From positions 19,028-83,027 of the forward strand of contig JBIPPH010000004.1 of assembly GCA_044368575.1 (NCBI GenBank): 64,000 bases of DNA, read 5' to 3'. Origin of the DNA: JABMMZ01 sp044368575 (lineage in GTDB: Bacteria > Bacteroidota > Bacteroidia > NS11-12g > UBA955). Below the pieces are notes generated by a model, which worked only from the letters and a program-made list of their open reading frames with translations, did no database searches and had not been told where the DNA came from. Shown one piece after another: positions 35,901 through 43,808 of this stretch; within the stretch, counting starts at the first letter, position 1; each line of letters opens with the position of its first letter. Position numbers and translations under genes: made by a program.

Positions 35901-37187
35901 ATGGCCAACAGAAGAGATTTTATTAAAAACAGCTTATTAGCAGCTGGCGCTATAGGTATAGCTAGTCAAGCCAATGGGTTTAATTTGGACCAATCAATTC
36001 CAATGCCTTCAGAAGACAAGCCAATCAATGAAGCCTATTGGAAACTTATTAGGGCAAAATTCCCTCTAAGCAACAGTAAAATCTATTTAAACAATGGCAC
36101 AATGGGTCCTTCACCCTACCCTGTTATTCATGAGGTTCAACAAGAAATGATGGACATTGATAGCAGCGGCAGATATGGCGGACATGAAGACACAGCTATT
36201 AAAGCATTGGCAGAGTTTTTAAATACTAAAACAGAAGAAATCACATTAACTAGAAATGTTACAGAAGGCATTAACATTGCGTGTTGGGGATTCAATTTAA
36301 AAGCTGGCGACGAAGTGATCATGACAGGTCACGAACATGTTGGCCATGCAACACCTTGGTTAAACCGCGCCAAGTTAGACGGTATAGTCATTAAACTATT
36401 AAAAATTGGCAAAACAGCCGAAGAAACCTTGCAAAATTTAAACGCAGTCATCACTAAAAAAACAAAGGTGATCAGTGTCCCACATATTCCTTGTACTATT
36501 GGTGTGGTGCTGCCAGTTAAAGCCATTTGTGATATTGCTAAACAAAGAGGCATTATTAGTTTTTTAGATGGCGCTCACCCACCCGGCATGTTGGTTTTAG
36601 ATATTAAAGCCATTGGTTGTGATGTGTATGCAGGTTGTTGCCACAAATGGATGCTTGGCCCAAAAGGCACCGGGTTTTTATATGTATCCGAAGCCTTTAG
36701 AGACAAACTTCAAGTGTATTATGGTGGCGGTGGATTCGATACAGGTTGGGACATGTTAAGCCAACCACCAAGTTTAAAAGGTTATATCAATAATGGTCAC
36801 CGTTACTATTACGGCACTCAAAATGCTGCCTTATTTAAAGGCATTGCAAAAGCCATAGAGTTTCAAAACAAAATAGGCAGAGAGCAAATTGAAAACAGGG
36901 TTAAACAATTGGCCAACTACCTTCAAGAACAACTCATAGGCCTGGGCAAAGGCATTGAAATGCTTACCCCTACCGAATCCATATCTAAAGGCGCTCAAAT
37001 TGCCTTCAAGTTGACTGAAAAAGACACCCAAAAACTTCATGGGTTTTGTCAAGAGAAGAAAATCATCACTCGTTTTGTTCCAGAAAACAACATTAATTGC
37101 TTAAGGGTATCTACGCACATCTATAATTCTTTCACGGATATTGATGCCTTTTTAAAGACTTTAGATGTATTTTTGCACAGTTCATGA
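35901..37187 (+). CDS. Tat-exported class V aminotransferase (cysteine desulfurase/isopenicillin N epimerase-like)
   Basis: 428 residues from the ATG at 35901. The N-terminus NRRDFIKNSLLAAGAIGIA is a twin-arginine signal, so the enzyme should be folded and exported to the periplasm. The body is a PLP fold-type I enzyme: LNNGTMGPSPYPV near 57, TRNVTEGINIACWG near 120, FLDGAHPPGM (PLP Asp) near 221, and GCCHKWMLGPKGTG with the Schiff-base lysine near 245. This resembles isopenicillin N epimerase-like proteins; cysteine desulfurase is less likely without an active-site loop cysteine. It overlaps the ligase gene by 4 bp (ATGA). Confidence 0.88.
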   Translation: MANRRDFIKNSLLAAGAIGIASQANGFNLDQSIPMPSEDKPINEAYWKLIRAKFPLSNSKIYLNNGTMGPSPYPVIHEVQQEMMDIDSSGRYGGHEDTAIKALAEFLNTKTEEITLTRNVTEGINIACWGFNLKAGDEVIMTGHEHVGHATPWLNRAKLDGIVIKLLKIGKTAEETLQNLNAVITKKTKVISVPHIPCTIGVVLPVKAICDIAKQRGIISFLDGAHPPGMLVLDIKAIGCDVYAGCCHKWMLGPKGTGFLYVSEAFRDKLQVYYGGGGFDTGWDMLSQPPSLKGYINNGHRYYYGTQNAALFKGIAKAIEFQNKIGREQIENRVKQLANYLQEQLIGLGKGIEMLTPTESISKGAQIAFKLTEKDTQKLHGFCQEKKIITRFVPENNINCLRVSTHIYNSFTDIDAFLKTLDVFLHSS

Positions 37188-38167
37188 GTACTGATTCCGC
37201 CAATGCTTTTTTCAATGCCTGGGACGAGGGTCAAACACAATTCACTGTGCATTCATCAGGCAGTACCGGACATCCGAAAACCATTCATTTAGAAAGACAA
37301 TGGATGGAATGGAGTGCAAAACAAACAGCCCTACAACTACCTCTACAAAAAACAGATCACTTATTGTGTTGTTTACCAACTGATAAAGTGGGTGGACTCA
37401 TGATGTTGTGTCGCTCTATAGTTTGGGGATTGCCCATAACGGTTATAGCCGCTAATCACAACCCTTTATTATTCCCTGTTAAGGCCAATATTGCTGCTTT
37501 TACAACTTACCAGATTTACAATATCCTTAAGGACCCCAACAGTTTAGAGCATTTAAAGTCTTTTAAAGTGGTTTTAATCGGTGGTTCTGACATTGACCCA
37601 ATTCTAGAAAAAGCCATTCAAAACCTTCCTCAAACTTGTAGCGTGTTTCACACCTATGGCATGAGTGAGACCTATTCTCATATTGCCTTAAGACGCCTCA
37701 ATGGCCCATCTGCAAGTGAAGTTTTTACTTTGTTTGATGGCGTTGGGATTACAAAAGACGAACAGGCTTGTGCGATTATTGCAGCCCCGTTTACCCATAC
37801 CGGCATTCACAGTTCCGATATTGTCGAGTTAATCGATGATAAACACTTTAAAGTTTTAGGGAGAAATGATTTTGTAATCAATAGCGGTGGTTTGAAATTT
37901 CATCCAGAAGCCATAGAAAGATTAATCATAGAACTGTATGCAATCAGCTCGCCCATTTGCGTTAGTGCAGTGAATGATGAAGCATTGGGTCAAAAATTGG
38001 TCCTGGTATTCGCCGGCAAAGAAGAACTACCAAACATGGATTGGCAATCTATTGAAAATAGAATCCCTTACAGTAAACCTAAGCAAATAGTTCGAATTGA
38101 AGAAATGCCGTATAATTCTGCCGGCAAATTAGACCGTATAAAAGTAAAAGCTATGATTAATAGCTAA
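37184..38167 (+). CDS. menE: AMP-forming acyl-CoA ligase, MenE-like
   Basis: 327 residues, shorter than most ANL enzymes, as is typical of Bacteroidota O-succinylbenzoate-CoA ligases. The P-loop VHSSGSTGHPKTI is near residues 23-35, the A5 motif TYGMSETYSH near 157-166, IHSSDIVEL near 208, and the C-terminal lysine region SAGKLDRIKV near 313-322. The ATP/AMP site is complete. MenE makes o-succinylbenzoyl-CoA for menaquinone. No other men gene is present here; the partner is the exported class V aminotransferase, so a different acyl substrate is possible. Its 3' end overlaps the convergent MORN-repeat gene by 11 bp. Confidence 0.75.
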   Translation: MSTDSANAFFNAWDEGQTQFTVHSSGSTGHPKTIHLERQWMEWSAKQTALQLPLQKTDHLLCCLPTDKVGGLMMLCRSIVWGLPITVIAANHNPLLFPVKANIAAFTTYQIYNILKDPNSLEHLKSFKVVLIGGSDIDPILEKAIQNLPQTCSVFHTYGMSETYSHIALRRLNGPSASEVFTLFDGVGITKDEQACAIIAAPFTHTGIHSSDIVELIDDKHFKVLGRNDFVINSGGLKFHPEAIERLIIELYAISSPICVSAVNDEALGQKLVLVFAGKEELPNMDWQSIENRIPYSKPKQIVRIEEMPYNSAGKLDRIKVKAMINS

Positions 38168-38627
38168 GCGATTCAAGCACTTTGCCGTTTTCATCAAAAG
38201 TTTTCCAAACACCTACTTTAATGCCTTTATTGTAATGCATTTCAGCTCTTAGCTGGCCGTTGGCATCGAACACTTTCCAAGTGCCGTGTTTCAAATCATT
38301 TTTGTAAAAGGCCACTGATTCTAGCTTACCCTTTTCAGTGTAACTGGTCCACTCTCCTGTTTTAGCACCTTGATTGAATTGTCCGCGTTCCTTAACAGCG
38401 CCATTAATATAAAAAGCGGTCATAGAACCATCTTTGTACCCATCAACCACATCGTAAACACTTTCCGTCTTTCCATTCATGAAATAGGTTTCAATGTTAC
38501 CTGTGATCAATTCACCTGAATTATTTACACATTGACCAATGGCATTGGTTGTAAATCCTGATGTTTGAGCGAGCATTTCCATGGTACTTCCCAATAGGAG
38601 GCTGGCCATGATTAACATTTTTTTCAT
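38157..38627 (-). CDS. Secreted MORN-repeat (YwqK-like) protein
   Basis: 156 residues. A signal peptide (about 1-20, ending EMLAQ) is followed by four or five MORN_2-type repeats of about 22 residues, for example YINGAVKERGQFNQGAKTGE, YTEKGKLESVAFYKNDLKHG and FDENGKVLESLSY at the end. Such proteins are often auto-labelled YwqK antitoxin; no toxin gene is adjacent, and the signal peptide argues for an envelope location. The function is unknown. Confidence 0.8.
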   Translation of the reverse strand: MKKMLIMASLLLGSTMEMLAQTSGFTTNAIGQCVNNSGELITGNIETYFMNGKTESVYDVVDGYKDGSMTAFYINGAVKERGQFNQGAKTGEWTSYTEKGKLESVAFYKNDLKHGTWKVFDANGQLRAEMHYNKGIKVGVWKTFDENGKVLESLSY

Positions 38628-38667
38628 AAGGGCTTAACAATTACTTAACGAAGATAATAAAAAAATA

Positions 38668-38961
38668 TTATCTGTTGTGCAAAATAATTTTAGAAATTTT
38701 TGCGTGGGCAGGAATTGTTAGAGGTTTGTAAGAAATACTCTGAATAGAAATCAAGTGGTTTTGAGCGGCCATCGGCAATACACACTCCCCTTTGAGATTA
38801 GTGTAGAACACTGCATGATTAAGCCCCATCACCTCAATTTTAACACCGGCTAAACTCTCTTGATGTTCGTCCAAAACTTGCAATTTAAGCGTAGTAGCTT
38901 GATTGCCTTTAACAGACACCAAACAAACAGAAAGAAGCAACAACATGAATACGCTTTTCAT
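38668..38961 (-). CDS. Small secreted carboxypeptidase-regulatory-like protein
   Basis: 97 residues. A signal peptide (about 1-19, VCLVSVKG) is followed by a single beta-sandwich-like domain: LKLQVLDEHQESLAGVKIEV, then FYTNLKGECVLPM and ISIQSISYKPLTIP. This is the pattern of the CarboxypepD_reg domain found at the N-terminus of TonB receptors, here standing alone. It lies 40 bp downstream of the YwqK-like gene's start, on the same strand and upstream in transcription. A role in the envelope is inferred only from the signal peptide. Confidence 0.7.
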   Translation of the reverse strand: MKSVFMLLLLSVCLVSVKGNQATTLKLQVLDEHQESLAGVKIEVMGLNHAVFYTNLKGECVLPMAAQNHLISIQSISYKPLTIPAHAKISKIILHNR

Positions 38962-39181
38962 TTATACAAAATTGCAGGGGTAAAATGTCTTCTATTTAAA
39001 CCCTATATTATCTTTGTGTTAATAGCCAATAACTCAAAACAGAAATCTGTAAGCCAAAGCAATCACAAGCCTTTTCGACATTATGTGTAAATTAAAGTTT
39101 TAACAATCAAAAGACAGCAAGTTTTCAAAATGGTCATCTTCTATTAAGATATACTTAACATACGCGAGCGTGTTTTGTAGT
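38962..39181. other. Intergenic region upstream of TonB receptor
   Basis: About 220 bp between divergent genes. A TATCTTTG box at 39009-39016 (plus strand) would give the TonB receptor a leader of about 160 nt if used. I see no riboswitch fold or RNA gene. Confidence 0.4.
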
Positions 39182-41992
39182 ATGAATTTTAAAGCCATTG
39201 TTGCCTTATTTGTTTTGACTAGCAACACCTTCTTAATGCATGCGAATAATTCTGGGATTAAAGGAATTATTGTTGATCCAAGTAAAAAAGTCTTATCAGA
39301 TGTTTCAGTTGAATTAATAAACCAAAAAACGATTAAAACCAATAGCAAAGGCGAATTTGAATTCGAAGGATTAAGTGTTGGGTTTTACAGCATTACCATT
39401 AAACTCAGTGGATATGACAATAAAACCATAGACAGCATTCAAGTGATTGACAATTCAGTCATGAACTTGGGTCAAATTGTTTTAAAAGAAAAAATCGAGA
39501 ACAAAAGAGGCGCAAGAGTAACCTTCAAAAAACCTCAAACAACAGTTGCAGCCGGTGTACAAGAACAGAAGAAAAACGAGTCTGTTACCAATGTGATCAC
39601 CAGTGCCTCTATTGCCAAATCCAATGATGGAGACGCCGCCAAAGTTGCTGCGAGAGTACCTGGTGTTACCCTAATGGAAAATAGATTCATTATGTTGAGA
39701 GGACTTAGCCAAAGGTATAACAGTGTTCAAATCAATAACATCAATGCCCCGAGCACTGAAACTGACAGACGTGCCTTCTCCTTTGATTTGATTCCTTCTA
39801 ACATGCTCGATAAAATGTCAATTTACAAATCTCCTTCATCTGATTTGTCTGGAGACTTTGCCGGTGGTGTGATCAAATTATTGACCAAAAATGAAATGGA
39901 AAAAGATTTTGTTACCTATTCTTTTGGTTTAGGTTTTAGAGTCAATACTACTTTCCAAGCCCACATGAATAACTCCGTTCAATCAAGCACAGATTACCTT
40001 GGATTTGACAACGGAAACCGAGCTTTACCAAGTAATTTTCCTAAGTCTTTAGCCAATTTATCTGGAGCTCAATCTATTCAATACGGCAAACAAATTCGCA
40101 ACAACTACGACCTTCAATCATATAACACGCCCTTAGACTTTGGTGCAGGCTTTGGTTTTGGCAAAAACATCCCAATTAAAAAGATGAATTTATTCACTGT
40201 AAACAATGTTGGATACTCCACCAACTACCAGTTTGCTCAAATGAAACGTTACCGTTACCAAAACGATCAAATTGATTATGTTCGTCAAATGTTCAATTAC
40301 CAAGATGACAATTTTTCAATAGAATCAAAAATCAGTTTGTTAAGCAACTGGATTTTGAGAGTAAATCCTAAAAAAACCTTTACTTTCAAAAACATTTACA
40401 ACCAAATCGGCGAAAACGAAACCACCATCAGAACAGGGGTTAATCCAACTGAAAGACCTAACGATGAGTGGAAAAATTATAGCTATCATTATACCTCAAG
40501 AGGCTTGTATTTTGGCCAATTCGAAGGCAATCATAAATTAAATACAACTGATAAGTTAACCTACACATTAGGCGTTAGCATGGTAAAACGTAATGAACCA
40601 GATTTTAGACGTTTTAGAACGGTTAGAGAAATTGGCAAAACTGAATACTCATTAGTCGACCCACCGAGTGCAAACTTATTTGATGCGGCCAGATTTTATT
40701 CAACATTAAATGAAAAAACATACGCAGCGAATATTCAATACGAATCCCACATTAGATCTAACTTTGATACTATTAATGGCATAACCCTCCGTTATGGCGC
40801 CTATGCTGAAAATAAAAATAGAGATTTTAGAGCAAGATGGTTCGGTTATACATACAGTGGTGACCCTACACTTAAATATGATTTTCTACAAACACCAATC
40901 GATCAAATCTTTGATGCTAAAAACATCAATTCAAGCGGTGGTTTAAAGCCTCAAGAGGGTACTAATCCTAGTGACCATTACACTGCTTCTAACCAATTAT
41001 TGGCGGCCTACATCAATAGCAGCATACCGCTCAAAAAAATGAATTTGAACATTGGGGTTAGAGCTGAAAAATTCAAGCAAAACTTAACCAGTGCAAATGC
41101 ATTGGGGGCAATAAAAGTAAACTTAGATAATCTTAACCTTTTACCTTCCTTAAATCTTGCCTATTTCTTCGATCAGAAAAAGAAAAATTTAATGCGTTTA
41201 GCTTACGGTAAAACTTTAAATCGTCCTGAGTTTAGAGAATTAGCTCCATTTGTTTACTATGATTTCATGTACGATGTTAACATTGTAGGTAATCCAGATT
41301 TAAAACTTTGCACCATAGACAACCTCGATTTAAGATTTGAAAATTACCCTAGCCAAAGTGAAACATTTAATTTAGGAGTGTTTTACAAACGTTTCATTAA
41401 CCCAATAGAAAACTATGTTCAACCAGTGGGCTTGAGTCAGCAATACATGCTTAAAAACGCAGCTATTGCAAACAACATGGGTATTGAATTAGAATACAGA
41501 AAATCATTTGAGAACAGCACTCAAAACAAGACCCTTAAAAAATTATCAATGTTAATCAATGCCTCTTACATTATTTCAAAAGTGGATTTAGGCAAAGACA
41601 GCACATTAAGTCAAGCAAGATTCAGACCATTACAAGGTCAATCACCATACATCATTAACACGGCCTTACAATACAAATTGGATTCATTCACCACTATTAA
41701 TTTCGCCTATAATATTTTTGGCAAGCGCATAGTCTATGTTGGTAACAATGTTTTCCCTACTATCTATGAAATGCCAAGGCATGCAATTGATATTACCATT
41801 ACAAAAGAGATCAATAAAAAGTGGAACCTTAAGTTTGGTATTTCAGATTTGTTAAATTACCAAAACCAATTGTGGCAAGACACCAACGGCGATGGCAAAA
41901 TCAATTACAACAAAGAAAGAACAGACCAACAGTTATTAACTTATAAGCGTGGTCAACACATTCAGTTCGGTGTTAGTTATAAAATAAACTAA
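39182..41992 (+). CDS. TonB-dependent outer-membrane receptor with CarboxypepD_reg domain
   Basis: 936 residues from the ATG at 39182 (the GTG at 39170 adds four residues before the signal peptide). Signal peptide about 1-21; carboxypeptidase-regulatory-like domain about 24-105 (IKGIIVDPSKKVLSDVSVEL); plug domain about 135-235 with ARVPGVTLMENRFIMLRG, INAPSTETDRRAFSFDL and GDFAGGVIKLLT; beta-barrel to the end, closing with QHIQFGVSYKIN. It imports an unknown substrate using TonB energy. No SusD partner follows. The beta-helix lipoprotein at 34.3 kb belongs to a group that often accompanies such receptors. Confidence 0.93.
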   Translation: MNFKAIVALFVLTSNTFLMHANNSGIKGIIVDPSKKVLSDVSVELINQKTIKTNSKGEFEFEGLSVGFYSITIKLSGYDNKTIDSIQVIDNSVMNLGQIVLKEKIENKRGARVTFKKPQTTVAAGVQEQKKNESVTNVITSASIAKSNDGDAAKVAARVPGVTLMENRFIMLRGLSQRYNSVQINNINAPSTETDRRAFSFDLIPSNMLDKMSIYKSPSSDLSGDFAGGVIKLLTKNEMEKDFVTYSFGLGFRVNTTFQAHMNNSVQSSTDYLGFDNGNRALPSNFPKSLANLSGAQSIQYGKQIRNNYDLQSYNTPLDFGAGFGFGKNIPIKKMNLFTVNNVGYSTNYQFAQMKRYRYQNDQIDYVRQMFNYQDDNFSIESKISLLSNWILRVNPKKTFTFKNIYNQIGENETTIRTGVNPTERPNDEWKNYSYHYTSRGLYFGQFEGNHKLNTTDKLTYTLGVSMVKRNEPDFRRFRTVREIGKTEYSLVDPPSANLFDAARFYSTLNEKTYAANIQYESHIRSNFDTINGITLRYGAYAENKNRDFRARWFGYTYSGDPTLKYDFLQTPIDQIFDAKNINSSGGLKPQEGTNPSDHYTASNQLLAAYINSSIPLKKMNLNIGVRAEKFKQNLTSANALGAIKVNLDNLNLLPSLNLAYFFDQKKKNLMRLAYGKTLNRPEFRELAPFVYYDFMYDVNIVGNPDLKLCTIDNLDLRFENYPSQSETFNLGVFYKRFINPIENYVQPVGLSQQYMLKNAAIANNMGIELEYRKSFENSTQNKTLKKLSMLINASYIISKVDLGKDSTLSQARFRPLQGQSPYIINTALQYKLDSFTTINFAYNIFGKRIVYVGNNVFPTIYEMPRHAIDITITKEINKKWNLKFGISDLLNYQNQLWQDTNGDGKINYNKERTDQQLLTYKRGQHIQFGVSYKIN

Positions 41993-42007
41993 ATACAAAA
42001 CTCAACT

Positions 42008-42031
42008 AAACCCTTGAATTATCAAGGGTTT
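42008..42031 (+). terminator. Hairpin after TonB receptor gene
   Basis: Perfect 10-bp stem AAACCCTTGA / TCAAGGGTTT with ATTA loop, 16 bp after the stop. Only a short T-run follows, so termination may be weak. Confidence 0.6.
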
Positions 42032-42070
42032 AGCACTGGTATTGTTCAGCGTCCAAAAAAAAATACTTTT

Positions 42071-42114
42071 TTGCATAAATAAATCACATGATTATTTTTG
42101 TGTTTCTATTTTTG
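42071..42114 (+). promoter_or_regulatory. Two tandem -7 boxes before acidic small protein
   Basis: TTG at 42071-42073, 19 nt, TATTTTTG at 42093-42100; a second TATTTTTG at 42107-42114. The second ends 22 nt before the ATG at 42137. Confidence 0.55.
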
Positions 42115-42136
42115 CATTGTAAAAGTTGTGCGCCGA

Positions 42137-42457
42137 ATGGAAAAAAAACGTAAAATAGTTGACTACAATAATGTACCTGAAGAGATTTTAAATCTTCTTG
42201 CAGAAATGTACCCAAATGGTTACGAAAAAGATGTCATCAAATTCCCTAATGCCAAGGGTGAAATGATTTCTGCTGTAAGAGTTGAAACCAAAGATACCAT
42301 CTATTTAATCAAGGTGTCATCACAATTGAAGCAAATGTTTGACGACATTGACATTGAAGAGATGGATTTTAGTAATGAAGAGAAAGACGATGTCAACGAC
42401 GATGACGAAGACGACCAATACAGCAAAGATAAACCTGATGAAGATTACGAAGACTAA
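42137..42457 (+). CDS. Small protein with highly acidic C-terminal tail, unknown function
   Basis: 106 residues from the ATG at 42137; an upstream ATG at 42098 overlaps the promoter boxes and would add an implausible Cys/Phe-rich segment. Residues 1-65 are a compact alpha/beta unit (IVDYNNVPEEILNLLAEMYP, VRVETKDTIYLIKVSSQLK). From about residue 68 the tail is mostly Asp and Glu. I do not recognise the family. It may be a nucleic-acid mimic or an adaptor, but this is speculation. Its last 4 bp overlap the convergent murF gene. Confidence 0.75.
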   Translation: MEKKRKIVDYNNVPEEILNLLAEMYPNGYEKDVIKFPNAKGEMISAVRVETKDTIYLIKVSSQLKQMFDDIDIEEMDFSNEEKDDVNDDDEDDQYSKDKPDEDYED

Positions 42458-43731
42458 AACAAGTCTTTAAACAACTCCATCTTCATTCCTCTAGAACCCT
42501 TTATTAATACCAACTGATTATTCGGATTTTGCTCTTTGATGTATGACTGAGCATCATCAACCGTTTCGAATTTTTTCACATTGGCATTTGGTAGATGCAC
42601 CTTCGCAAAAGCCTTGCCAACAAGCACTATATTGTCAAACGATAAACTATTAGCTAAGTCACATATTGCCTGATGCTCTGTTGCTTCATAATTACCCAAT
42701 TCAAACATATCTCCTAATAAGACCCATTTACTGCCAGGCATAGCTGCAAAAGTTCTGAGCGCCATTTCAACACTACTTGGATTGGCATTGTATGCATCCA
42801 ATAAAATAGTATTATTAGATTGTCCTTTTACCCATTGTGAACGGTTGTTTTGAGGAGAATAAGCTTCAACACCCGCTTGGATTTGCAGAGGCGTAATATC
42901 AAAAGTCTTTGCTATTTCAATACAAGCTCTTATGTTTTGAAAATTGTGCAAGCCCATGAGAGGCGATTCAATTCTAACAGATTGGTAATCAAATGCAATA
43001 TTGGGCACATGATGGATCAAATTCAAAACACCATCATTCATGGCATATGGGCTTTGAGAATGAATTGATTGTGCTAACTTTTTAACCCATTCATCATCTT
43101 GATTGACAAAAGCGTGTCCGCTACTTGAAGCCAAATAATCAAACAACTCTCCTTCTGAAGCTGCCACACCCTCAATGCCACCAAATCCCTCTAAATGTTC
43201 TTTTCCGATATTGGTTATGATACCATAATTAGGCTCCGCTATCAAACACAATTCTGTCATGTCTCCTGCTTTGTTAGCCCCCATTTCCAAAACTATTAAC
43301 TCGTGAGCGGCATTGGCCTGTAATATGGTTAATGGGAGACCTATGTGGTTATTAAAATTACCTGGGGTAAAATGCACTTTTTTAGCCTGAGTCAATATAG
43401 ATACCAACAATTCTTTGGTCGTTGTTTTGCCATTACTACCCCCAATTGCGATTACAGGCAACCCTAGTTGTTTAAGGTGATAATGCGCTAAATCTTGAAG
43501 TGTTTTTAACACATCTTCTACGTGAATAACATGAGCATGGCCTTGAATAGGTTCATCAACAATGGCATAAGACGCCCCCAATTCTATTGCTTTTAACGCA
43601 AAGGTATTGCCATTGAAATTAGCCCCTTTTAAGGCAAAAAACATGGCATTGGTTTTTACTTGTCTAGTATCAGTAAAAACTTGCCCTTGGCTTGACACAT
43701 ACAATTCATATAATTCCGGGAGAGTAATCAT
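42454..43731 (-). CDS. murF: UDP-MurNAc-tripeptide:D-Ala-D-Ala ligase MurF
   Basis: 425 residues. N-terminal substrate domain (TDTRQVKTNAMFFALKG near 20-36), central ATPase domain with IAIGGSNGKTTTKELLVSIL near 95-114, NNHIGLPLTIL, VLEMGANKAGDM and ITNIGKEHLEGFG, and the C-terminal ligase domain with LDAYNANPSSVEMAL. This matches MurF, the last cytoplasmic amino-acid ligation of peptidoglycan synthesis. In several Bacteroidota murF lies beside gldJ; here gldJ is about 10 kb away. A -7 box stands 5 nt from its ATG. Confidence 0.95.
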   Translation of the reverse strand: MITLPELYELYVSSQGQVFTDTRQVKTNAMFFALKGANFNGNTFALKAIELGASYAIVDEPIQGHAHVIHVEDVLKTLQDLAHYHLKQLGLPVIAIGGSNGKTTTKELLVSILTQAKKVHFTPGNFNNHIGLPLTILQANAAHELIVLEMGANKAGDMTELCLIAEPNYGIITNIGKEHLEGFGGIEGVAASEGELFDYLASSSGHAFVNQDDEWVKKLAQSIHSQSPYAMNDGVLNLIHHVPNIAFDYQSVRIESPLMGLHNFQNIRACIEIAKTFDITPLQIQAGVEAYSPQNNRSQWVKGQSNNTILLDAYNANPSSVEMALRTFAAMPGSKWVLLGDMFELGNYEATEHQAICDLANSLSFDNIVLVGKAFAKVHLPNANVKKFETVDDAQSYIKEQNPNNQLVLIKGSRGMKMELFKDLF

Positions 43732-43736
43732 TTCAA

Positions 43737-43744
43737 CAAAAATA
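43737..43744 (-). promoter_or_regulatory. -7 box of murF
   Basis: CAAAAATA on plus (TATTTTTG on minus), 5 nt before the ATG. Confidence 0.55.
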
Positions 43745-43796
43745 AGATATAATCAGAAACCAAGCAGCGTTTGTGAATTTTTTTGAGTCTTTTATG

Positions 43797-43804
43797 TATA
43801 TTTG
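43797..43804 (+). promoter_or_regulatory. -7 box of VCBS-repeat secreted protein
   Basis: TATATTTG, exact match, 4 nt before the ATG at 43809. Confidence 0.55.
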
Positions 43805-43808
43805 AATT

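Noticed and set aside
38157..38627. YwqK-type antitoxin
   Set aside because: The repeats match, but a signal peptide is present and no toxin gene is adjacent, so a toxin-antitoxin role is not supported.
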